Assembly (NCBI GenBank): GCA_002914845.1
Contig: JXTC01000251.1
Coordinates: 111,717-175,716, forward strand
Length of the DNA: 64,000 bases
Direction of reading: 5' to 3'
Source of the DNA: Trema orientale
Lineage: Eukaryota > Streptophyta > Magnoliopsida > Rosales > Cannabaceae
Under the pieces are notes generated by a model. That model worked only from the letters and a program-made list of their open reading frames with translations, was not told the origin of the DNA and did not search any database. Shown piece by piece: positions 11,887 through 22,389 of this stretch; position 1 is the first letter of the stretch, and every line of letters starts with the position of its first letter. The position numbers were made by a program, and so were the translations under genes.

Positions 11887-14800
11887 TCAATCCTCTTCTT
11901 TCAGGCGTTTCTTTGCTCTCCACAGCTTAAGCATTTGTTCAACCCCCTCCCTTAGAGAAGCTCTTCTTCCTTCTCTATAGTTCCACAGTTCTGAGGTTAT
12001 ATATCTCCCACTTGGGTTATATTCATTTATCTCAATTAATGCCGATGTCACAGCTTTGTAAACTTCATCACCCATTTCCTTCTTCACACCTTTCAATTTT
12101 TCATCTTCATCATCTATAAGTTCCTGAATCAATTATAACATATATCTTCAGTAAATCTCTCTTATTAAAACCAAAGCAAGGTAACCAAAATCAAAGCAAG
12201 ACAACAGGCATTCACCGAAAACAAAGAAGAATTAACAGATATTAAAATAAATAATATTTTACTTTAATGAAGTTTTGTTAATGAAGTTTTCTGCAGAAAC
12301 ACAAGCTAGTATTACAGACACAGTACAGAGTCAAACTATCCCTACGAAAGCTAACACAACCAAACTCGATAAATATCAATGAAAAAAAAAATGCAAACCT
12401 TATGTTTCCCTTCAACCAGGGTAACTTTGAAAGGATGCCAGTCTGGGTCCTTGAGATATTCCTCCCATAAAGAGCACAGCTCCATCGCTCGATCTTCTGC
12501 TTCCTCCTCATTATACTTTCTCTTCATTGCTTCAAGAAATGGTTTACTATCTAGTTCTCCCATTCTTTTAACACCAATTAAGGCACGGCCTGATATTTCT
12601 TTCAAGCCCTATAAGTCAAAATATTAGTCTTAAGTCTTCCATTCAAGTTATAGGCTCTCGCAGCAAGCATAACAAAAAGCAGAATGTAAAATTATTTACT
12701 ATGCCATCATTTATTGTTTTAAAAAATGGTCCAAATCCCTGTAACTGTAAGATTGTGGATGAAAAGAACATAGACTAAAAAGAATTTACATAAACACAAA
12801 AATTTTACATGCCCAGGATATTATTGAAAGACCAAAGTTTAAGGAAAAAAGAAGAGTCAATACGTCAAGTAAGAGGATCCTGTCCTCAAGTCTTCAACTA
12901 GAAATATAGAATTGAACCCTTCAGTCAATATCATTTTCTCTTAGGGTAAAATGCTGTTTTTTATACTTAAAAAGTATACATCGATTAGCAGTTTCATCCT
13001 TGAACCTTTTTTCTTGGTCATTGGTCAGGGACAGTTAATTAGTTTTTACAGTGACATCCAATATCACAAGAGTCCATTCAAAGTGTTACAGATTTCATTA
13101 GTTAAATACTCAACCAAGAAATAAATTTTATTAGTCTGCATTCTAGCCCCTAAACATCCACAAAGAAACCTCAATCTCTTAACCATTGACCATCATTTTC
13201 TAACTAGACTAAACTGCAAACACTAATTAAGTTTAAGAACCGCCATTTCCAAGTAAAAAGAATTTGAAGGATGAGTGTGCAAACTTGCGGTTTAATTTAG
13301 GGGCTAAAACTGCAACATATCCTTTCGTTATATGATCAACTTCATGCATTGATCATTTGATTCAAGTAAAATAATCTTAAGTTCGTAAATAAGGGAACAT
13401 GTAGCTAAACTTAATTAAAAAAATTGCAACTGGAAAATCCGGACCCCCAAATATAGTAAGAAAGAATATCTCACAAATCAGAGTCATTAAATTGTAATCA
13501 AGAAGCTATATGTGATACAGGCCAACAGGGAGGAAAAAAGCACTTACATCAATTATTTCTTTACGGGCTTCCTGCAGCTCATCATTGCACTTGCGCTCCT
13601 TTATAATTAGAGCTTGATTCAGAGCTTCTAAATCTTCATACTCTCCTTCTTTTTCTCTCAACTCTTTGTGTATCGCCTCTACCTTTCCAAGAACTTCTAG
13701 ATCACCATCATCTTCCATGTGTCTCATAACATTTAATGAACCTCTTAGTCGTTCAATTTCCAATACGAGTGCTTGCTTGGCGTCCAGTTTCTTTTCCAGT
13801 TCAATAATTCTATTGTGGAGCTCCTCCTTTTTCCTCTGGATGAAATTGATTCCACATGTTGATTTTCTTCCCAACGAAATTCACAAGGAAAAAACTTATT
13901 ATTTAAGTACTTAAAATAAGTTAAAAACCTTCTGATCTTCCGCTAATTTCATCACTTTTTCATCAGCCCTCTGTTGCGCCAAAGAAGCCATTTCTAGAGA
14001 ACTATTTCTTATGGCATTCTGAAAGAGTAATGAAATCAGTATCATAAATGTATACTAACATCAATCAGCATAAAGACAGGTTTGACACTGATCCTGCCAT
14101 AGTAAATAAACCCACAGAGTATGTACGAAACCTTTTTTTTTTCAATTTTTCGGCTAGGTTTTCTAGCAAAGAAATTGTATATAGAATCGTCTAAGAATTT
14201 TTTTTGATGTGAACCACTAAATATGCTCAACCCAAATAAAAAAAAGTAGAGGCAGTTGTGCAGTATGCAGTAATCTGACTTAAAAACATTGTAAATATCA
14301 CTGCTCAAGGGTTTAAATGCACAAAAATGTCCTAATTAATTAGCAAATTACATAGCCACTGATGTAAATTTTAGTGCTGCCCATCAAATAACATGACCTA
14401 TGACCAAACTGATAGTAAATACCTCACCAGAATATACAAGCAAGATGAAGCATCATGAGCATTAATATGTGTATTCTAGTTTAAATCATTTTTAAGTGAT
14501 TTTTGGACTATCTTACTCTTTTCAACTTCACATTAGTAATATCTAAAAGAGGAAAAAAGGCTTTGGTATTCTGCATTTGCCTACTAGAAAGAGTCGAGGC
14601 ATTTAGAAATTCTTAATGAGTTTTTAACATTTTATCTTTCAACTCATTTATCCACATTTTTCTGCTTTTCTTTTTTTTTTTCCCCCCTTAAAGAGGTTGG
14701 ACCTCCATGGCATTTATATAATCTAAAATAAAGCACCATGAAATGCAAAATCCAAACCTTTTCAATCTCTTCAGCGAGCTTTTTTCTTTCATTATCGTTA

Positions 14801-17160
14801 TCCGCATCACGCTTCTCCAATTCTGTACGACGCAACTCAAGCTCCTTTTTTTGAGATTCCAATTGAGACTTAAGTTTTTCATGATCATTAAAAATTCTCT
14901 GAAGGTGATCTCTTGAACTTGTTTGAATCTTTTTAATCTCTGTGAAAGAAAATAACAAGGCATAAGTTAAAGTCAGCACAAAATCATAATGGGGAATGAA
15001 AACTAGAGGAAGATAACAAACTAAAACATGAGGACATTAGGTCGACTTCACCCTCATAACCTAGTAATTGTACATCTTCATATTTAAACAGCCAGAAACT
15101 TCATGAAACAAAATATAAGAGATCGGTTTTCAGATTCCAGTTTCGAGACAGAAAAGTTAACTAAAACATACCTTCATTGTAAGTCTGAAGGAGCCTATCT
15201 TTCTCCGCCACCAAATTGGTAAGGGAGTTTGTGGTTTCAGTACACTTAATAGTCATTTCCTTCACGTGTTTGCTTTTGACTTCAATGATGTTTGTAAGAT
15301 TGGATACAAGTTTATCCTGTTTCTCGGCTTCTTCCTCCATAAGTTCAGAAATGGTTTTAAGGTCTCCGATCTTCCTTAAATGTTCTCCGACTATGTTTGT
15401 CAATTTATAGTCATCGCCACGAGCAACCCAGGCATAAAGACCAGACTTTTCCTCACCCTTGGCATTCCATTCCTTTTTCCCATGATGATCTGCCTCGTAA
15501 GCCCGCTCAAATGACAAAGCATTGTGTAAACCAGGCCAACCTTTATTAAATTCTACAACAGCAGTTCCTGAGTGACCTCGGTAATTCCACAGAGGACGCA
15601 CTCTTATGGGATTGAACCCTCTCCTAGTGAACTCATCCCTCAGCTTGGATCCGCTTTCTCCGACATATCGCCCATCTTCTGCCTGTCTAGTAGGAAGGTT
15701 AACCACAATCCCTATCCAAGGCCACACAAACTTGTCATCATGGTCACAATTAGCAGCAAGATCAGCCTTGCTTTTGGGTTTTGAGGGACCACTTCCACCT
15801 CCACCTTCACCTCTAGCTCCATCTTCACCTGCACCTCCACCTCCACCTCCACCTCCACCTCCACCTGCACTTGCAGCTCCAGCTGCTAGATCTTTCTCCA
15901 AAAATTTTGCTAAAGCCAAGTGATTACCCTTTACTTTTGCACTTCTTTTATCCGAAGGACTCTTTCCTATCCCAGAAGCGTGTTGCAGTATGTCTTTAAG
16001 CAGATATGCTTGCTTCTTCTTCTTTGGGCAATATGGGCAAGTAAAAGTCTCATCTGAGACTTTCACCTGAAGTTTTCTTTTCTTTAGCTCTGCGTAAGAT
16101 TTCTGCGCATACGCCTCCACTTCCTTGTCACTCATATCTGAATCCTCTGAGTTGATATTCACTGAACTTCCCATAAACTTTCTCAAAGAACAACTGACCT
16201 GAAAATTGAAATATACGCAACCTATCAAATTTTTTCGCAAGGATAAAACATCCATTGATGTAAATGTGAATAGGGGAACATTATTGACTGCATACTATAA
16301 ACAACCTTAGTTTATCTTACATCATCATTATTTAAAACCCTTAATCAGCACCCAGGAACTAGAGGCTAAGACACCAGAATCATTGTTAAAAAATGTAAGT
16401 CATTTGTGCTCATTCAAACTCATAAAAAAGATTCATGATTCATCTCTATCCAAAATCAATATTAAATATACTCTACTTAGTTAATTTTCAAGCTAACCAT
16501 ACAGATAATAGACCCGCATTCTTCAAAACTCACATTAATCCAACAAACACGAATATTTCAAAGGGGAAAAATCACAATCTATAATACCAAATCACAAAGA
16601 TATGTATGTAAAGATCAGCGAAACCCAGTATGAATACTCCACTGCACGATTACTTTCCAAAACCCCATCATGCAAAGTAAACATAAAATAAAATAAAAAA
16701 GAAATAGTACCAACACTTCAACAGTAAATGCAAAGAGTCAAACCCTAAAGAACCATTAAACCAGAGAATTAAGCACCAAAAACTCGAACCCAAGAAAAAT
16801 CAGAACCCGAAAACAACAATGCATGTTAAATTTGCCCACCCAAATAAGAACATGCATGAACCACACAAAAAAATGCGGGAAAAAGGACTCAACCTGGACC
16901 GTCTTCAAGAGCTGAAACTCTTGAAGCTCTTTCTGGGTCAGCGAGAGAGAGTGAAGCTCCTTCTCTCTCTTTTGAGCTCTGAGGAAATAAATTGGGAATG
17001 GGGTTTGGTTTTGGGGGTTGGAAATGGTGGTCAAATTCTGAAATGGTGCGAATAAATTGGACTGTGAAAAGCTGAAGAAGACGACAGAAAGGGAGCTGAG
17101 CTCGAATTGGGAATTGGGAATTGGGGACTGTGTGAGTGAGAGTCTGTGAGTGCGTGATTC
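11887..17160 (-). CDS. IDN2/FDM-like factor of RNA-directed DNA methylation (zf-XS, XS, coiled coil, XH)
   Basis: This XS-XH protein is a homologue of INVOLVED IN DE NOVO 2 and FACTOR OF DNA METHYLATION proteins. These bind double-stranded RNA with a 5' overhang and act with AGO4/DRM2 in the nucleus. The coding exons that keep phase are 16174-15172, 14939-14758, 14018-13929, 13835-13548, 12608-12399 and 12123-11887, giving 669 residues. A 5'UTR exon (about 17160-16894) joins at 16198. The start at 16174 follows the acceptor and opens the conserved N-terminus. Domains: zf-XS with C46, C49, H65 and H85; a glycine tract at 104-127; XS about 148-262; coiled coil about 265-520; XH 522-669. Family proteins dimerise through XH and the coiled coil. 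The glycine tract between zf-XS and XS is unusual. IDN2 and FDM1-5 cannot be told apart here. Confidence 0.92.
12609..13547 (-). other. Intron 5 of the IDN2-like gene (ends in XH exon)
   Basis: This 939-base intron is bounded by a GT donor next to the exon edge at 13548 and a TAG acceptor before 12608. Phrases near the two ends (about 12950-13040 and 13270-13325) suggest an old inverted-repeat insert, but the match is too weak to call an element. Confidence 0.5.
15782..15890 (-). repeat. Hexanucleotide-type microsatellite encoding Gly-rich linker
   Basis: Repeats of ccacct on the plus strand encode an 11-glycine run and a second Gly-rich patch on the minus strand. They lie inside the coding exon, between zf-XS and XS of the IDN2-like protein. 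The array is in frame and should vary in length without breaking the protein. Confidence 0.85.
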
Positions 17161-17621
17161 TCACTGAGGAGACAATGGTGGAAATTTGGTAGTTGCACCA
17201 CGAGCATTTAGGGCGCGCGTGGGTTTTACGCGCGAACCATTGACGAAGGTTGCGAGTGGAAATTCACGTGAAATGAAATCATAATATATTATTATTCGTC
17301 TGAATTCTCTATTTTTTGGTGTCAAAATTTCAGAATTTCTGTTACGAATAACTGTTTTCTTTTTTCTTTTTTTTTTTTTCCCGTTATTGCTGATTACTAA
17401 ATAGGTTGATAAAACTAATAAATGATTTCCGAATTATAATTGTCTCGTCATGTTTTTCTTTTTTTTTTCAGGTTGAGGAAACGTCTCATAATGACATGGA
17501 TCGCCTTGGAAAATAAACAAGAACAAGAACAAGAACAAACCAACTAAATAAATTGAAAAAAAAAATTACTTGAATTTATTTATTAAATAAAAGAAAGATA
17601 TTTTCTCATTTTCTTTATATT

Positions 17622-17817
17622 TATTTACGTGAGAGTAAAGATTGGAACACCGAAAATGTTATACCAAAAACTTACATGGCATTAGTTTTTTTCATATAAT
17701 TTTAAATGGTATGATCCCACTTTTAAATAAAAAGAGATTGAAATGCATGTCACATTATGTGACGTAAGTTTTTGGTACAAAATTTCGGTGTTTATATCAC
17801 TACTCTTTACGTAAATA
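17622..17817. mobile_element. MITE, about 196 bp
   Basis: The two ends are inverted copies: the left begins tatttacgtgagagtaaag and contains aacaccgaaa and taccaaaaactta, and the right, reverse-complemented, begins tatttacgtaaagagtag and contains the same two phrases. The spacing fits a non-autonomous inverted-repeat element. A target-site duplication could not be set because the tips are themselves near-palindromic. Confidence 0.7.
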
Positions 17818-18553
17818 CTATAACATCGTAAGATTCGTTATGTGTCATGTATGGATCATGTGTATTTAGATTATAATATATAGTTTACAAAAGTTCTTGT
17901 ACAACATCATAAGGAACGTTAGCGGATATTAAAAAGTCATCAAAGCTTTAGCAAAAATGTCAAATTTATTGCCTGATAAAATGTCAAATTCCATTTTTTT
18001 CTTTTTTTCTTTTTTTGCTAAAATGTTTATAACAATTCTTAAGTTATGCTTTCCAAAAAAAAAACTAATAATTAATTTTGTGGTCTTGGCAAAAAAAATC
18101 ATAAAGAATTTGTAGAAACTAAATCATTTAAAAGTAATTTTTATTTATCATTTTATCAATGGACATTTTAAGCTATAATTCGACCATACTCAACAAATTT
18201 GTCAATCCTTTAAACTATCTGTTTTGCAAAAATATTAAAAAGTAGATCATAAAAAATGCAGAATACAAAAGTAGCACATGAATCATCATTCTACCCTTTT
18301 ATGAATTATCTTTTACTCACTTTTGCGCAACTACCCATACTAAGGTTGTGGTTGGTAGAGAGCGGAAAAAATAGAAGGGAAAAGTAGATAGAAAGTGAGA
18401 AATGTGTTATTTGATAGGAAAGAAATAAGATGTTAAAAAAAGGGAGAGTAAACAAACGAATGTAGGGCCCACCTCACTATCTACTCACCAAATTGAATGA
18501 AAAGTAGGGGAAAAACTTGTGAAACTTGGATTTAAAAGATAATTACTAACTTG

Positions 18554-18757
18554 ACGAAGTGAGTTGACTCAAGTAGTAAGAGCATCTATTAGCTAAGATT
18601 TCGGTCCTAGGTTCGAGTCACATCGGGGTAGGCGTGAAAACCTATTATCCCTAATAGGTTAGGGTGAGAATTGGGTAATAGTAGGTATTTTCCTTTGATT
18701 CGTAATAAGTAGAGGTCATTAGTTAAGCTCCACCTTTTTTTTTTTAAAAAAAGAGAC
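18554..18757 (+). mobile_element. tRNA-derived SINE, about 204 bp, with 13-bp target-site duplication
   Basis: The 5' part carries an A-box-like stretch (gactcaagtagtaagagc) and a good RNA polymerase III B box (ggttcgagtc, about 18611-18620). The body ends in a T-run then an A-run. It is flanked by a perfect 13-bp direct repeat, AATTACTAACTTG (18541-18553 and 18758-18770). An internal Pol III promoter, no ORF and a perfect target duplication together make a SINE. Confidence 0.82.
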
Positions 18758-19018
18758 AATTACTAACTTGTAATTAATTTTAAAATAAAATAATATATTT
18801 AAAATAGCAAAATTATAATTTCACTGTTACCCATTCTTTTTTTTTCACTACATACAACATAAAGGAAAAAAAACTATTTTCTTTTCTATCACCCTATTTT
18901 TTTTTTCATTGTACCGTTTTTTATTCAATTTTTCTTTCCTTCCTAGGAAACCTAGCATAATTGAACTAATCACACTACACTAGCTCAATCATTCTACCTT
19001 TGTTGTCATCTAACTCAG

Positions 19019-19020
<2 letters not shown>

Positions 19021-19049
<29 letters not shown>
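19021..19049. repeat. AT dinucleotide microsatellite
   Basis: An uninterrupted (AT)14 run lies just before the split SINE. Confidence 0.95.
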
Positions 19050-19055
<6 letters not shown>

Positions 19056-19072
19056 TGCATAACAAAGTAAGC

Positions 19073-19950
19073 ACCCACGAGTAGCAGCTCGCGTGGCCAA
19101 ACTTATCTTATGAGAAGCAAAAAGAGTAGGGTTTGATCCCCACCATCATTTTCCCTACCTAAGAATCTAAAAGTTGTAACTAGGGGTGTTCATGGCCAGT
19201 TTAGACGGTCTAAATCGCCAATCCAGAAACCAATCTAAATGTGTGGTTTGGCCGGTTTACTAATTCGTGTGGTTTGAGTTGGTCGATTCAAACCGGTCAA
19301 ACCGCACATACATTTTTGCGATCGGCTTGGGTGGTTTCCGCAGTTTGAAAACTTACAAAATTTGAATTAGTACAACATCAACTAAGCTCATATCATAATC
19401 ATATTTCATCTAAAATATAAAGTCCAAATATAAAACGAAACCATAACATAGTTAAAAGCTACAACCAAATCGAAAGTCTTAGTAAACTTAAATTTTAGTT
19501 ACAACTTACAACTTAATCAAAATTGAATAATAAACTTAAAGTTTTCAATCTTAAACACATTATAATAACGAGATTTAAAGTCTAAAATATCATAAGAGTC
19601 TTAAATAACATAGTCTTAAATGAGATAAGAATAATCATTACTCAATTAGAATGAATGAGCTTAAATTTTTAACTATTAATATATGTATATGTTTTTTAAA
19701 ATACATATATAAACTTATTGGTCGGTTCGGTTTAAATCCAACCGAATTTGTTTAAAACTGAAAATCGAACCGGCCAAGTCAGTTTTCATATTTTCTAATC
19801 CGTAACCGGCCATTTAAGGGAAAAAACCGCATAGATTGGGCGGTTTGGACTAGATTGGGCGATTTCTACGGTTTGACAGTTTTTTTAAACACACCTAGTT
19901 GTAACCTCTCGAAAACCAAAAATGCCAAAAAAAAAAAAAAAAAAAAAAAA
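19073..19950 (+). mobile_element. tRNA-derived SINE split by a hAT-type element
   Basis: The left part (19073-19180) has an A-box-like stretch (tagcagctcgcgtggccaaa) and a B box (gggtttgatccccac). It breaks off at 19180. The sequence resumes after 19905 with ctctcgaaaacc and a poly-A tail at 19927-19950. Flanking direct repeats ACAAAGTAAGC (19062-19072) and ACAAAGCAAGC (19951-19961) match at 10 of 11 bases. With the insert removed the SINE is about 150 bases. It is older than the hAT insertion it hosts. Confidence 0.75.
19181..19897. mobile_element. Non-autonomous hAT-type transposon, 717 bp
   Basis: The element starts TAGGGGTGTTCA and ends ACACACCTA, so its tips are imperfect inverted repeats of the hAT type. 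It is flanked by a perfect 8-bp direct repeat GTTGTAAC (19173-19180 and 19898-19905), the target length of hAT elements. Long subterminal inverted stretches rich in ggtttgg, aaccgg and ccgg motifs lie inside both ends. There is no transposase ORF. Confidence 0.87.
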
Positions 19951-20104
19951 ACAAAGCAAGCTGCTTAATACTCATGATTTCATCATCTTCCATAGTAATT
20001 CAAAAGTCGCTAAATTGAAAATGAATCGTAGAAAAAATCAATAAAGAAAAGTTAAGCATAGCATAATGGGTCAATTTCCCTCCAAACAAGGAACAAAAGG
20101 AGAA

Positions 20105-20900
20105 AAAGTCACTATAAACTTAAGGCCTACTTAGTTACACTTTTGTTTTATATTATTTGTTTATCTAGATAAAAAATGATTGGTGAAGATCTTCTCAATA
20201 TTTTATTTTATCACTAAAACTAGAATGAAAATAGAGGCATACTTGTGTGAGAGAGAAAGCAATCACCATGAGCCATGAAAAGATTTGAAAAGTTTTATAT
20301 GTTTGGTAGTAAGGAAAAAGTTTGAGGGAAAAATGGAGAAAACTACAAAAAGGTTTTTGGTAAGAACGAAAGGGGAAGGGAGAGAAAAGGGAAAAAAGGG
20401 AGAAAGGGAGAGTAGGGAGGGGGTGATGGTGGGAAGCAATCACCATGAGCCATGAAAAGGTTTGAAAAGTTATATTTGTTTGGTAGGAAGGAAAAAATTT
20501 GAGGGAAAAGTTAAATAAACTTAAAAAAAAAAAGGTTTTTGGTATAAAGGAAAGGGGAAGGGAGAGAAAAGGGGAGAGAAAGAGGGGAGGGGAGGGGAGG
20601 GGAAGGAATAATGGGGCCTACACATATATTTTTCCCAAAAAATAGAGAGAAAATAGGAAGAAAAAGTTATTTACTAATGTGTTAAAGTGAATTTATTAAA
20701 ATAACATTGTACATTAATTTTAAAATTTTAATAAAGAAGGTAAAAAAAGTCATTTTAAAATAAAAGTAATTTTCTTTTTCCGTACATACTAAACAATTAT
20801 AAATGAAAAATACTCTTTCTATCTTAGATATTTTCGCTTCCTCCTAATTTTTCCTTTCTTTGTACTTTCTTTCATCTCTACCAAACATAGCCCTAATAAC
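20105..20900. repeat. Possible MITE-like region ending in accaaacatagccc
   Basis: The right end (about 20878-20893, accaaacatagccc) is a common tip of plant MITEs. A loosely matching inverted phrase lies near 20125. No target duplication was found, so the borders are a guess; the tandem duplication lies inside. Confidence 0.3.
20260..20600. repeat. Tandem duplication, about 174-bp unit x2, purine-rich
   Basis: The phrase gcaatcaccatgagccatga opens two adjacent copies, at about 20258 and 20436. Both continue through ttgaaaagtt, ttgtttggtagg-like and ggtttttggta-like blocks into (A/G)-rich runs. The copies differ by scattered substitutions. The 83-codon minus-strand ORF that overlaps it is low complexity. 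Confidence 0.75.
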
Positions 20901-21502
20901 GACCAAATCTCACATCCTGGATAAGACATGATTGAGTAATCCTCTTCTAACAAGACTACTAAAATAAGAATAATTTTTGTCAATTATATAACAACGGACT
21001 ATTGTTTATTATCTTTATCCTTTCCATAGTCTGACTTTCCAAACATGCCCTAGAAAGGGGAAAAAATGCAAGTATTGGCAAAACACTCAGTTTCCCAAAG
21101 AAAATCTCCAAAATTTGACTTCAATATTTCTTTGTCAATAAGCTGTCACTAAATAACTTCAATGTCAAACATTTGAGTTTATCTTTATATTTAAATATAA
21201 TTTTTTGGGTTTCTCTACAAAATGCTCTATTACAAAAATTTATTTGGTCTATTTAATAACTAGTTTTTTTTTTCATTATTATTATTGCAAAATTATCTCC
21301 TTTAAGTAATGAACTTATTTTACAGGCTAGATTGCCCTCCATTGAGTACATCTCGATACTACTCGATAATATTATCGAGTCAAGGTTTCATGGCTCGACG
21401 ATGTTGGACAATATTCGACACTGTTATCAAGCCACTCTATATGTTTAGCAAAAGGGTAATAGAGTAATTGCCCATAGCCATATTATTAATTATATTAACT
21501 TA

Positions 21503-22028
21503 GGATAGATGACTTTATTGGTCTTTGAATTATGAAGAATGCCTTACTTTAGTTCCTAAACTTAAATTTTGTTATATTGGTCCTTAAAGTATTGAAAAAG
21601 TTTCATTCTAGTCCTTTTTGTTATACATTATGTTTGATTCCTAAAAAAAGAGCACATAATATGTATTTTTCTTATTGTATTATTGATTTCAATAAAATAT
21701 CATATTTCAGACAATTTTGAAATATATTATTGTCAAATATGGAGCTAATTTTTATTTAATCTGTTATTTTTAAACTGTTTCAGTTCATGCTCTAATCTCT
21801 TTATAGTATTGAATTATGTTCTGTATATGAAATAAGTACAGAGCAGAAGAGCACATGTGTCTCACATACTCCTTCTGTTAAGAATAAATAAAATATATAA
21901 CAAAACGAACTAAAATGAAACTTATTTCATAATTTAAGGACCAAACTAACAAAATTTAAAATTCAGGGATCAAAGTGAGATTTTATCCGTAATTTATAGT
22001 CCAATAGGCAATAAGATTACTTATTATT
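21503..22028. mobile_element. Long-terminal-inverted-repeat element, 526 bp, upstream of AP-3 beta
   Basis: The two arms are inverted copies over about 100 bases: the left has attttgttatattggtcctt and gtttcattctagtcc, the right reverse-complemented has attttgttagtttggtcctt and gtttcattttagttc. An 8-bp direct repeat TTAACTTA flanks it (21495-21502 and 22029-22036). There is no ORF. It ends about 360 bases before the AP-3 beta start codon, so it lies in or next to that promoter. Confidence 0.75.
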
Positions 22029-22269
22029 TTAACTTAAAATGCTAGTTCTGTTACAGATATTGCTAAATAGGATAGATCATTTTAGCAAATTTCTTCATTT
22101 TTTTCTTTTCGTGAAAATTTGGCATTTAAAAAAAAGGGGAGAGGTTTGGATTTGCATGCTTTTGGGCTTTTTACTTGGGCTAAGAACTTATGGGTCCGAT
22201 GGACGATTGGGCCTATGGACCAGAATCAGAGATCCCATTTTTCCTAGCATCCAAACAGATCCAAACACC

Positions 22270-22296
22270 ATGCCGTCTCCAGCTTCTTCACAGTGA
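22270..22296 (+). promoter_or_regulatory. Possible upstream ORF in the AP-3 beta leader
   Basis: An ATG followed by seven codons and TGA lies 94 bases before the main start. If the transcript begins upstream of it, it could dampen translation. The transcription start is unknown. Confidence 0.25.
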
Positions 22297-22389
22297 TGGT
22301 GGTATGATTCCGATCACCTCTGTCATATTCTCCCACTGTTTCTTTCTCCGTCGAACAATACAGATTTCTGCACCCAAAACCCTGGAAAA

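Noticed and set aside
15606..15923. Plus-strand Pro-rich 105-codon ORF
   Set aside because: It is the antisense of the Gly-encoding ccacct repeat in the IDN2-like exon.
18330..18960. A further MITE hosting the 18.5-kb SINE
   Set aside because: The purine-rich left part and the pyrimidine-rich right part pair only loosely and no target duplication was found.
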